A stretch of DNA of 64,000 nt, from NCBI RefSeq assembly GCF_027941915.1, contig NZ_CP116009.1:2976001-3040000 (forward strand), in the 5' to 3' direction. Within the stretch, counting starts at the first letter, position 1, and each line of letters opens with the position of its first letter. Positions 44,238 through 51,949 of this stretch are shown piece after piece. The position numbers were made by a program, and so were the translations under genes. The DNA is from Ramlibacter tataouinensis. Its GTDB lineage: Bacteria > Pseudomonadota > Gammaproteobacteria > Burkholderiales > Burkholderiaceae_C. The notes beneath the pieces are model-generated. The model was not told where the DNA came from. It was given only the letters and a program-made list of their open reading frames with translations, and ran no database searches.

Positions 44238-45566
44238 GTGGAACACCCGGCCCTCCCTCCCGATCCGCGGCGCGAGCCGCGCGCCTTCCTCGAGCACCTG
44301 TTCCGCGCGGCCGTGCACCGCGCGCTGCCGCTGCACAACACCGCGCCCTTCCTGCCGCCGCCGCCCAGGGGCCGCACGCTGGTGCTGGGCGCGGGCAAGG
44401 CCGGCGGGGCGATGGCCCAGGCGGTGGAAGCGCTGTGGCCGGCCGAGGCGCCGCTGTCGGGCCTGGTCGTGACCCGCTACGGCCACGTGCCGCCGCGCCC
44501 GCCCGGGCTGCCCCGGCGCATCGAGGTGGTGGAGGCGGCGCACCCGGTGCCCGATGCGGCCGGGCTGGCCGCGGCGCAGCGCATCCTGTCGCTGGCGCAC
44601 GGCCTCACGCCCGACGACCTGGTGCTGTGCCTGATCTCGGGCGGCGGCTCGGCCCTGCTGACGCTGCCGGCGGAACAACTGTCGCTGCAGGACAAGCAGC
44701 GCATCAACCGCGAGCTGCTGGCCAGCGGCGCCAACATCGCCGAGATGAACTGCGTGCGCAAGCACCTCTCGCGCATCAAGGGCGGGCGCCTGGCCGCCGC
44801 CTGCGCGCCGGCGCGGGTGGTCACGCTCACCATCAGCGACGTGCCGGGCGACGACCCGTCGATCATCGCCAGCGGCCCGACGGTGCCCGATGCGACGTCC
44901 TGCGCCGACGCGGTGGCCATCCTGCAGCGTTACGGCATCGACGTGCCCGGAGCGGTCATGAGCCTGCTGGAGCAGGGCGCGCTGGAGACGCCCAAGCCGG
45001 GCGATGCGGCCTTCGACGGCCAGCAGGTGCACCTGATCGCCACGCCGCAGCAGTCGCTGCAGGCAGCGGCCGAGGTGGCCCGCGCGGCCGGGCTGGCCGC
45101 CCACATCCTCAGCGACGAGATCGAGGGCGAGTCGCGCGAGGTCGGCAAGGTGCACGCGGCGCTGGCGCGCGCGGTGGCGCGGCACGGCCAGCCGTTTGCC
45201 CGGCCGTGCGTGATCCTGTCGGGCGGCGAGACCACCGTCACGGTGCGCAAGCCGCCCGCCGGCGCGGCACCGGGCCGCGGCGGCCGCGCCGGCGAGTTCT
45301 GCCTGGGGCTGGCGCAGGCCCTGCAGTCGGAACCCGGCGTCTGGGCGCTGGCGGCCGACACCGACGGCATCGACGGCATGGAAGACAACGCCGGCGCCTT
45401 CGTCGCGCCCGACACGCTGGCGCGCGCGATGGCGTCCGGCCTCAAGGTCGACGCCCACCTGCAGCGCAACGACGCCTACGGCTTCTTCGGCGCGGTGGGC
45501 GACCTGCTGGTCACCGGCCCGACCCACACCAACGTCAACGATTTCCGCGCGCTGCTGGTGCTCTGA
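44238..45566 (+). CDS. ttuD: Glycerate 2-kinase (MOFRL family)
   Basis: Phosphorylates D-glycerate to 2-phosphoglycerate. The 442-residue product has the N-terminal domain motifs LVLGAGKAGGAMAQAVEALW, VVEAAHPVPDAAG, LISGGGSALLTLPAE and MNCVRKHLSRIKGGRLAAAC, and the MOFRL domain (VILSGGETTVTVRKP, then ALAADTDGIDGMEDNAGAFV). The GTG at 44238 gives a normal N-terminus; a GTG at 44202 would add twelve low-complexity residues. As the last purine-cluster gene it may recover carbon from glyoxylate via tartronate semialdehyde and glycerate; this role is inferred. The names ttuD and gckA are both used. Confidence 0.9.
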   Translation: MEHPALPPDPRREPRAFLEHLFRAAVHRALPLHNTAPFLPPPPRGRTLVLGAGKAGGAMAQAVEALWPAEAPLSGLVVTRYGHVPPRPPGLPRRIEVVEAAHPVPDAAGLAAAQRILSLAHGLTPDDLVLCLISGGGSALLTLPAEQLSLQDKQRINRELLASGANIAEMNCVRKHLSRIKGGRLAAACAPARVVTLTISDVPGDDPSIIASGPTVPDATSCADAVAILQRYGIDVPGAVMSLLEQGALETPKPGDAAFDGQQVHLIATPQQSLQAAAEVARAAGLAAHILSDEIEGESREVGKVHAALARAVARHGQPFARPCVILSGGETTVTVRKPPAGAAPGRGGRAGEFCLGLAQALQSEPGVWALAADTDGIDGMEDNAGAFVAPDTLARAMASGLKVDAHLQRNDAYGFFGAVGDLLVTGPTHTNVNDFRALLVL

Positions 45567-45725
45567 CGGACGCATCCCAGGACCGCCTGCCGGCCGGAGA
45601 CTGCGGGAACAGGCACGGCCGAGCTGGTACCCAGCTCAGTGTCCAAGTGAAACGCCGCTTACAGAACGGCATGTGCCATGCCCTGGGCAAGGGCCTACCG
45701 TGGCGGCGCTTCAGGAGAGAGCGCC

Positions 45726-47105
45726 ATGCCGCATTTCGCTCGTCCCCTGGTCGCCGGGAACTGGCGACCGTGGTTGCTGCGCGTGATCCTGGTGGCCGGC
45801 CTCGCGGCTTGCGGCGGCGGGGGCGATGGCGGCACAGGCATCGGCGAGGTCGCCGGCGGTGGTGACGCCGTCGCCGGTGGTGGCACGGCAGGCGGCGGCA
45901 CGGGCGGCACCGCTTCAGGCGGCGGTACGACCGGCAACGGCGGCGCCATGGGCGGCGGGGGCGACGTGGCCGTTGCCCAGTACCGCGTCTTCCAGCTGAC
46001 CCCCTACGACGACGGCAGCTGCCACACCTGCGTCAACGCGGCCGGCCAGATGGCCGTGACGGCCTCGCACGCCGGCCGTTTCGCCACCTTCTTCGACGGC
46101 AACACCAACACCTCCCGGTTGCTCGATTTCTCGCCTTTCCGGTGGTCGTTCGCGACCGCCCTGAACGAGGCCGGGCAGGTGGCCGGCGGCATCCAGATGG
46201 ACGACGGCCGCACGCACGCCGCGCGCTGGACCCCGGCCGCCGGCAGCGGCCCGATTCCGCCGCTGGACCTGGGCGCGCCCGAAGGCGGGTCTTCCGCGGG
46301 GGCGGCCATCAACGAGGCCGGCCAGGTCGCCGGCACGCAGTCTGCCGTGGGCGGCATCGGCTCCAGCAGCCCCCAGCGCGCCTTCCTGTGGACCGAGGGC
46401 TCCGGCCGCATGGAGCTGGGCGAGCCGCCGGCGCCCTTCACCCAGACCTCGGCGTTGCGGCTGAACGAAGCCGCCCAGGTGGCCGGCTCGATGCGCACCG
46501 ACGGCCCGCAGCCGATCACCCACGCCTTCTTCTGGAGCGCGGCCGCCGGCCTGCGCGACCTGGGCACCTTCGGCGGACCCAATGCGATCGCGAAGGACCT
46601 GAACGACGACGGGCAGGTCGCCGGCCAGGCCGAGTTCGCGCCCGATCCTTCGCAGGAAGGATTGACCCACCATGCCTTCCTCTGGAGCGAGCAGGGCGGC
46701 TTGCGCGACCTGGGCACGCTGGGCGGGCGGCAGTCCAGCGCCGAGGCGCTCAACAACGCGGGGCAGGTGGTGGGACAGTCCGACATCGCCTTGGGCAGCG
46801 AACCGCGGCCGCATGCCTTCCTCTGGTCCGGCGGCACGATGCGGGACCTCGGCACGCTGGGCGGCCCTTCGTCGATCGCCACCGCCATCAACGACTCGGG
46901 CCAGGTGGTCGGGCGGTCGGCGCTGGCCGGCACGGATCGCACCCATGCCTTCATCTGGACCGCGGATCGGGGAATGGTGGACCTGAACACCCGCGTCTCC
47001 GGCGTGGAGCTGCTCACGGCGTTCGCCATCTCCCGCACTGGAGCCATCCTGGCGATGAGCTCCGATGCCTTCCTGGTGCTCCTGCTGCCGGCCGCCGGCT
47101 CCTGA
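45726..47105 (+). CDS. HAF-repeat lipoprotein
   Basis: A surface or periplasmic lipoprotein of 459 residues with lipobox LAACGGGG (Cys near residue 27), followed by a long Gly/Ala/Thr-rich spacer (about 28-75). The rest consists of repeats of about 50 residues with the pattern HAFLW(S/T)...LRDLGTLGG...A.AIN..GQVVG.S. At least six units are visible, for example HAFFWSAAAGLRDLGTFGG and HAFLWSGGTMRDLGTLGGPS. HAF repeats are extracellular beta-rich modules of unknown function. AGGAGA precedes the ATG. Confidence 0.88.
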   Translation: MPHFARPLVAGNWRPWLLRVILVAGLAACGGGGDGGTGIGEVAGGGDAVAGGGTAGGGTGGTASGGGTTGNGGAMGGGGDVAVAQYRVFQLTPYDDGSCHTCVNAAGQMAVTASHAGRFATFFDGNTNTSRLLDFSPFRWSFATALNEAGQVAGGIQMDDGRTHAARWTPAAGSGPIPPLDLGAPEGGSSAGAAINEAGQVAGTQSAVGGIGSSSPQRAFLWTEGSGRMELGEPPAPFTQTSALRLNEAAQVAGSMRTDGPQPITHAFFWSAAAGLRDLGTFGGPNAIAKDLNDDGQVAGQAEFAPDPSQEGLTHHAFLWSEQGGLRDLGTLGGRQSSAEALNNAGQVVGQSDIALGSEPRPHAFLWSGGTMRDLGTLGGPSSIATAINDSGQVVGRSALAGTDRTHAFIWTADRGMVDLNTRVSGVELLTAFAISRTGAILAMSSDAFLVLLLPAAGS

Positions 47106-47140
47106 CACCGGTCGTGGCGCGCGGCCGTCGCGCCGGGACC

Positions 47141-47416
47141 TCAGTGCGCGCGCCGCTGCGCGCTGGCGCGCGCCAGCTCCGGCGGCAGGCGGCTGAGCAT
47201 CCAGCGGATCGCCAGCGGCACCAGCACCAGGTCGTCGACCACGCCGACGAACGGGATCGCGTCGGGCAGCAGGTCGATCGGCGACAGCAGGTACAGCGCG
47301 ACCAGCGCCGTGCCGAGCTTGAGCCAGCCCGGCGCGGCCGGGTGCCGCAGCGCGAACCAGAGCTGGCGCGCGTCGCCGCGCACGAGGGTCCACAGCAGGG
47401 TCAGGCGTTTGAACAT
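47141..47416 (-). CDS. YkvA family (DUF1232) membrane protein
   Basis: Small membrane protein of 91 residues. The DUF1232 signature covers the centre: LKLGTALVALYLLSPIDLLP, then DAIPFVGVVDDLVLVPLAIR, with a short hydrophobic hairpin. The family is widespread and uncharacterised. The ATG at 47416 is chosen because sequence further upstream is Arg/Pro-rich shadow coding. It lies convergent with the HAF-repeat gene and divergent from the BNR-type gene, with no operon link. Confidence 0.88.
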   Translation of the reverse strand: MFKRLTLLWTLVRGDARQLWFALRHPAAPGWLKLGTALVALYLLSPIDLLPDAIPFVGVVDDLVLVPLAIRWMLSRLPPELARASAQRRAH

Positions 47417-47573
47417 GGGCGCTCCGCAGGGGTCTGGCGCGCGCCGCGGCGCGCATTGCCGCACAGGTGGCGGCGGACGGGGGCGCTGCAAGGGGCTGGT
47501 ACGGGGCGTTACACAGCGCTCGGACCCGCCACGGCCGGGCGAACCGCAGGGCACGGCCCGCGTCCAAGCGCCC

Positions 47574-48896
47574 ATGCACCGGCGAGCCCTGCTCCTGCTG
47601 TTGTCCGCCCCGGCCCTGGCTGCTGCGCGCGCCGGCGCGCCCGCGGGCGAACCTGCGCTGCAGTGGCAGGGTCCGGTGGAGCTGGCCCGCGGCCCGGGCC
47701 TGCGCGGTGCCTGGCGGCAGAACGACTCGCGCTACGACTTCGTGGACGATCCGGCTGTCGCGCTGGCGCCGGACGGCAGCGCCGTGGTGGCCTGGGTCGA
47801 CCAGGCGCGCAAGGCGGTGCTGGTGCAGCGCCACGGCACCGATGGGCGCGCTGCGTCCGGGCCGGTCGAGGTCTCGCGCCAGCCCGATACCTTTTCCTGG
47901 CTGCCGCGCCTTGCCCTGGCACCCGAGGACCCGGCGGTGGTGTACCTGCTGTGGCAGGAGATCATCTTCTCCGGCGGCTCGCACGGCGGCGAGATGATGC
48001 TGGCGCGTTCGGGCGATGGGGGCCGCAGTTTCGACGCGCCGCTGAACCTGTCGTCATCGCCGGGTGGCGACGGCAAGGGCCGCATCACGCCGGAGATCTG
48101 GCACAACGGCAGCTACGACCTGCTGGCGGCGCCCGGCGGCCGGGTCGTCGCGGCCTGGACCGAATACGAAGGCACCCTGTGGCTGGCGCGCTCGCGCGAT
48201 GGCGGCCGATCGTTCGCCGCGCCGCGGCGCATCGCGGGCGGGGCCGGGCAAGCCCCGGTTCGGGCGCCGTCGCTCGCCATTGCGTCCGACGGCGCCCTGT
48301 TGCTGGCCTGGACCGAAGGCGACCGCCCCGACGCCGACATCCACCTGGCGCGCGCGGCCGATGGCGAGCGTTTCGCCGAGCCGGTGCGGGTGGCACGCAG
48401 CGCCGGCTACTCCGACGCGCCCCGGCTGGCCGTGGACGCGAACGGCGTGCTGCACGTCGCCTGGGGCGAGAGCGAGGGCGCGCCCCTGCAGCGCCAGCGC
48501 ATCCTGCACGCCCGCTCGCGCGACGGCGGCCGGCATTTCGAAGCGGCGCGCACCGTCTCGGCCCGCCTGCCGCCGCCGTATGCCAGCGCCGGCTACCCGT
48601 CGCTGGCCATCGACGGCCGCGGCACGGTGTATGTGCTGGCCGAACTGCAGGAGGACCCGCGCCAGCGGCCGCGGGCGCTGGGCCTGGGCGTGTCGACCGA
48701 CGGCGGCGAGCACTTCGCGCCGATGGCCGTGGTGCCGCACAGCCGCGACCCGGAGGGCGGCTTCAACGGCAGCTCGCAGGGGCTGCTGATCCCCAAGCTG
48801 GCGGTCAACGCCAGCGGGGAACTGGCGATCGTCAACAGCAGCCTGCGCGAGGGCTCGCACAGCCGGGTCTGGCTGCTGCGCGGGCGCCTGCGCTAG
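47574..48896 (+). CDS. Secreted sialidase-like / BNR-repeat protein
   Basis: Predicted exported protein of 440 residues. A signal peptide (LLLLLSAPALAAARAGA) is followed by a beta-propeller with repeated Asp-box-like motifs: RSGDGGRSFDAPLN, RSRDGGRSFAAPRR, RSRDGGRHFEAAR and VSTDGGEHFAPM. These match the SxDxGxxF bacterial neuraminidase repeat. The catalytic arginine triad and Tyr/Glu pair of true sialidases could not be confirmed, so enzyme activity is uncertain; many such proteins are carbohydrate-binding or structural. Confidence 0.82.
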   Translation: MHRRALLLLLSAPALAAARAGAPAGEPALQWQGPVELARGPGLRGAWRQNDSRYDFVDDPAVALAPDGSAVVAWVDQARKAVLVQRHGTDGRAASGPVEVSRQPDTFSWLPRLALAPEDPAVVYLLWQEIIFSGGSHGGEMMLARSGDGGRSFDAPLNLSSSPGGDGKGRITPEIWHNGSYDLLAAPGGRVVAAWTEYEGTLWLARSRDGGRSFAAPRRIAGGAGQAPVRAPSLAIASDGALLLAWTEGDRPDADIHLARAADGERFAEPVRVARSAGYSDAPRLAVDANGVLHVAWGESEGAPLQRQRILHARSRDGGRHFEAARTVSARLPPPYASAGYPSLAIDGRGTVYVLAELQEDPRQRPRALGLGVSTDGGEHFAPMAVVPHSRDPEGGFNGSSQGLLIPKLAVNASGELAIVNSSLREGSHSRVWLLRGRLR

Positions 48897-48900
48897 ACGG

Positions 48901-49314
48901 CTATTCGCACAGGCGCCGGATGTCCGCCGGCACCGGCAGCGCGTAGATGCTGCCGTCCTCGCGCCTAGCGGCGAAGATGCGCACCTCCTCGCACTCCATC
49001 AGCAGGTCGTCGCCGCGCAGCACGCGGTAGGCCATCACGAAGCTCTTGCCGCGCCACTCGGCGATACGGGTGCGGATCTGCAGCGTGTCGCCGTACGTGG
49101 CGGTCTTGATGAAGCGCGCATGCGTGTCCACCAGCGGCGTGCCGATCAGGCCGGTGTCCCGCTCGGTCTCGCTCCAGGACGGCACGCCGCAGGAGACGAA
49201 GAAGTGCCGCGAAGCGGCATCGAGCCAGCGGAAGAAGTTGGGAAACCAGACGATGCGGGCCGGGTCGCAGTCGCCGAACTCGACCCGCTGGGTGAAGACG
49301 ATCTCTCTTGTCAT
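48901..49314 (-). CDS. Acyl-CoA thioesterase (4-hydroxybenzoyl-CoA thioesterase/YbgC family)
   Basis: Hot-dog-fold thioesterase of 137 residues. FGDCDPARIVWFPNFFRWLD contains the aspartate at residue 17 that corresponds to the catalytic Asp of 4-hydroxybenzoyl-CoA thioesterase. THARFIKTATYGDTLQIRTR is also typical. It is ten bases downstream of the Bug-receptor gene and follows iorB-iorA, so it is likely part of an aromatic or aryl-CoA catabolic operon: IorAB produces aryl-acetyl-CoA type esters, which this enzyme could release. That link is inferred from context. Confidence 0.9.
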   Translation of the reverse strand: MTREIVFTQRVEFGDCDPARIVWFPNFFRWLDAASRHFFVSCGVPSWSETERDTGLIGTPLVDTHARFIKTATYGDTLQIRTRIAEWRGKSFVMAYRVLRGDDLLMECEEVRIFAARREDGSIYALPVPADIRRLCE

Positions 49315-49324
49315 CCCCTGATTG

Positions 49325-50323
49325 TCAATCGGCCGAGATGCCGCGCGCCTTGATGATGGCGCCGAACCGCTTGGAGTCGTCCAGCGCGCGGGCGCCGAAC
49401 TGCGCCGCGGAGCCTGGCAGCGCCTCGCCGCCCATGGCCACCAGCCGGTCCTGCATCGCCTTGGTCTGCAGGATCTTGTTGATCTCGCGGTTCAGACGAT
49501 CGATCACCTCGGCCGGCGTGCCGGCCGGCGCGTAGAAGCCGAACACCGTGTCCGCATCGAAGTTCTTCAGCCCGGCTTCGTGCAGCGTCGGCACGTCCGG
49601 GAACAGCGGCGAGCGCTTCAGGCTGCCCACCGCCAGCAGCTTCAGGCGACCGCTCTTGGCGTGCTGCAGGCCGATGCCGGGGTCGAAGAAGAAATCGAGC
49701 TGGCCGGCCAGCAGGTCCTGCAGCGCCGGCGCGGCGCCGCGGTAGGGCACGTGCACGGCGAACAGGCCGGCCTGGCTCTTCATCATCTCGGCGGCCAGGT
49801 GCGGCGAGCTGCCGGTGCCCGGCGAGCCGAACGACAGCTTGCCCGGGTTGGCCTTCATGTACTGCACGAACTCCTGCACGTTGGCCACCGGCAGCGCGGG
49901 CTTGGCCATCAGGTACACCGCGATCCGCGCGGCGGCGGCCACCGGCACCAGGTCCTTGGCCGGATCGAACGCCATCTTCGCGTACAGGTGCGGGTTGACC
50001 GACACCATGCCGCCCGAGCTCATGAGCAGCGTGTAGCCGTCCGGTGCGCTCTTGGCCACCGCCTCGCCGCCGATGTTGCCGTTGGCGCCGCCGCGGTTCT
50101 CGATCACCACCGGCTGGCCCAGCGCTTCCGACAGCGGCTGGCCGATGGCGCGGGCGATCTGGTCGGCGGCGCCGCCGGGCGCGAAGTTGACCACCACCTT
50201 GACCGGCTTGGCCGGCCACGCCTGGGCGTGGGCCAGCGGCGTGCCGAGCAGGGCGGCGAGGCCGAGCGCCAGCAGGGCGCGCCGCGGCGCGGCGTTCAGC
50301 AGGAAAGGGATGGGTTTCTTCAT
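49325..50323 (-). CDS. Bug/TctC family tripartite tricarboxylate transporter receptor
   Basis: Periplasmic solute receptor of 332 residues with a signal peptide (LLALGLAALLGTPLAHAQ) and Bug-family motifs: WPAKPVKVVVNFAPGGAADQ, ENRGGANGNIGGEAVAKS, GTGSSPHLAAEMM and VPYRGAAPALQDLLAGQLDF. Bug receptors bind small carboxylic acids and are greatly expanded in Comamonadaceae and Bordetella, many without a dedicated membrane partner; none is encoded here. It follows iorB by 25 bases, which suggests an aromatic or keto acid ligand. The start is MKKPIPF at 50323. Confidence 0.93.
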   Translation of the reverse strand: MKKPIPFLLNAAPRRALLALGLAALLGTPLAHAQAWPAKPVKVVVNFAPGGAADQIARAIGQPLSEALGQPVVIENRGGANGNIGGEAVAKSAPDGYTLLMSSGGMVSVNPHLYAKMAFDPAKDLVPVAAAARIAVYLMAKPALPVANVQEFVQYMKANPGKLSFGSPGTGSSPHLAAEMMKSQAGLFAVHVPYRGAAPALQDLLAGQLDFFFDPGIGLQHAKSGRLKLLAVGSLKRSPLFPDVPTLHEAGLKNFDADTVFGFYAPAGTPAEVIDRLNREINKILQTKAMQDRLVAMGGEALPGSAAQFGARALDDSKRFGAIIKARGISAD

Positions 50324-50348
50324 GTCGTCCTCCGGGGTCTTCTGTGGG

Positions 50349-51947
50349 TCAGGCAGGCAGGCGCGAGCCCTTGGGCTTGCGCACGAATCGGATCGGTTGC
50401 GGCTGGATCTCGCGCGGCGGCGCGCCATGCCGCACCAGCGCGGCATCCAGCGCCGTGCCGGCATCGTCGGCCAGCGCGGCGGCGCGCGCCTCGGCGATGG
50501 CGCGGGCAGCGGCGGCCGCGTCGGGCCCGGCGGCCAGGTGCTCCAGCACGTGCAGCAGCGAGTGCTTGCCGCGCTCGTTGGTGGCGCCGTAGCCCTTGAT
50601 CAGGCGGCCGCACAGGGCGATCTCGTGGCCCAGGTGCCAGTCGCGGCGCGTGCCTTGCAGCACGCCGTCGAGCCACTGGCCGATCATGCGTTGCTCGAAG
50701 GCGAAGCGGCTGCCGCGCACCCGCAGGCCCTTCAGGCTGGCCAGCGTGCGCAGCGCCAGCATGCCGAACACGGTGTGGGTGCCGACCTTCAGCGGCATGG
50801 CCCACGGCTCGCGCCCGGCGGCGATGCGGCGCCGGTCCCAGGCGAGCAGCCGCTGCGCCGGCCCGATCGGCAGCAGGGCGGCGAACTCGGGCACGCCCGG
50901 CTTGAAGTGGTCATAGACCTTGAGCAGCTCGCCCTCGGCCGCCTTGACTTCACCGCGCACGCGGTCGGCGCGGGTGGCCCGGGCCTTCAGCGCCGCGACC
51001 CGCACGATGTCGTCGAACGCCATCCACAGGGCCAGCCAGCGCGCCATCTCGCGCGTGATCGCGAAGCCGTGGGCGCCGGCCGGATCGGCTTCGCGCTCGG
51101 CCGCCAGCACCTGGCGCAGCCGCTGCGTGTAGAGATCGGCGTAGGCGCGGTCCTGGTAGTCGAGCAGGCGCGCGTAGCCCAGGGCGAACATTTCCTGCAC
51201 CGGCTGGGGGAAGTCCTCGGCGTGCCGGACGGGGGCCGCGGCCTTGGCGGCGGCCTGCGCCGGCGCCATCAGCTGCGCGACGAAGTCGGCCTGCACCCGG
51301 CGCTGCGCCACGATGTCGAAGGCGCGGGCGAAGCCGCGCAGGCTGGCCTGCGCCATGCCGCCGGCCTGCTGCGGCTCGCGGCCGCCGCAGATCGCCTGCT
51401 CGTAGCAGCGCCGCTCGAACGGAAACAGTCCGCTGCCGGCAATCGCACCGAGCATCACGGCGCTGACCACGGTGCCGCATTCCTTGGCCACCGCGTTCAT
51501 GTCGAACACCTGGTGCTCGCGGCTGAAAACCTGCACCACCTTGAGCAGGTCGGTGGCCTCGACCCGGCCGTCGGCCAGCTGCATGCGCTCCTGCGTGGTC
51601 AGCAGGCGCGCGGTGGAGCTGAGCACGCGGGTGCGATCGGGCGAGGCCATGCCGTTGCCGATCTGGCGCGCGGTCTCCAGCAGCTCGGACGACACCAGCG
51701 CGTCCAGCGCGCCCGGCACCGGGCTGAGGCTGAACACCGGCTCGCGCCCGCCCAGCTGGGCCAGCGGCACCGGCAGCACCTCGATGTAGTAGGTGGTGGC
51801 GCCGGTACGCTGGGCGACGCCGGGAATGGAGGTGGCCTGGGCCGGGTGGCCGGCGCGGCGCGCCGCGTCGACCAGCCATTCGGTCAGCACGCCGCCGCCT
51901 TCGCCGCCCAGGGCGCAGACCAGCAGGGTGATGGGGGATGCGTTCAT
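50349..51947 (-). CDS. iorB: Indolepyruvate oxidoreductase subunit beta (IorB-type)
   Basis: The 532-residue product begins with the gamma-type pyruvate-oxidoreductase domain (ITLLVCALGGEGGGVLTEWL, then TSIPGVAQRTGATTYYIEVL). It continues with a long C-terminal helical region (about 200-530; LLDYQDRAYADLYTQRLRQV) found in the long IorB form of betaproteobacteria. With IorA it oxidatively decarboxylates aryl-pyruvates such as indolepyruvate to aryl-acetyl-CoA. It starts two bases after the iorA stop, so the pair is co-translated. The thioesterase and Bug receptor downstream fit a catabolic operon. Confidence 0.92.
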   Translation of the reverse strand: MNASPITLLVCALGGEGGGVLTEWLVDAARRAGHPAQATSIPGVAQRTGATTYYIEVLPVPLAQLGGREPVFSLSPVPGALDALVSSELLETARQIGNGMASPDRTRVLSSTARLLTTQERMQLADGRVEATDLLKVVQVFSREHQVFDMNAVAKECGTVVSAVMLGAIAGSGLFPFERRCYEQAICGGREPQQAGGMAQASLRGFARAFDIVAQRRVQADFVAQLMAPAQAAAKAAAPVRHAEDFPQPVQEMFALGYARLLDYQDRAYADLYTQRLRQVLAAEREADPAGAHGFAITREMARWLALWMAFDDIVRVAALKARATRADRVRGEVKAAEGELLKVYDHFKPGVPEFAALLPIGPAQRLLAWDRRRIAAGREPWAMPLKVGTHTVFGMLALRTLASLKGLRVRGSRFAFEQRMIGQWLDGVLQGTRRDWHLGHEIALCGRLIKGYGATNERGKHSLLHVLEHLAAGPDAAAAARAIAEARAAALADDAGTALDAALVRHGAPPREIQPQPIRFVRKPKGSRLPA

Positions 51948-51949
51948 GT

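Noticed and set aside
45621-45637. GAGCTGG-TAC-CCAGCTC hairpin after the glycerate kinase gene as a terminator
   Set aside because: The stem is good, but no T run follows and it lies 55 bases after the stop, so I could not separate it from a chance inverted repeat.
47574-48896. Calling the BNR-repeat protein a true sialidase
   Set aside because: Asp boxes are clear but the arginine triad and catalytic Tyr/Glu could not be identified with confidence.
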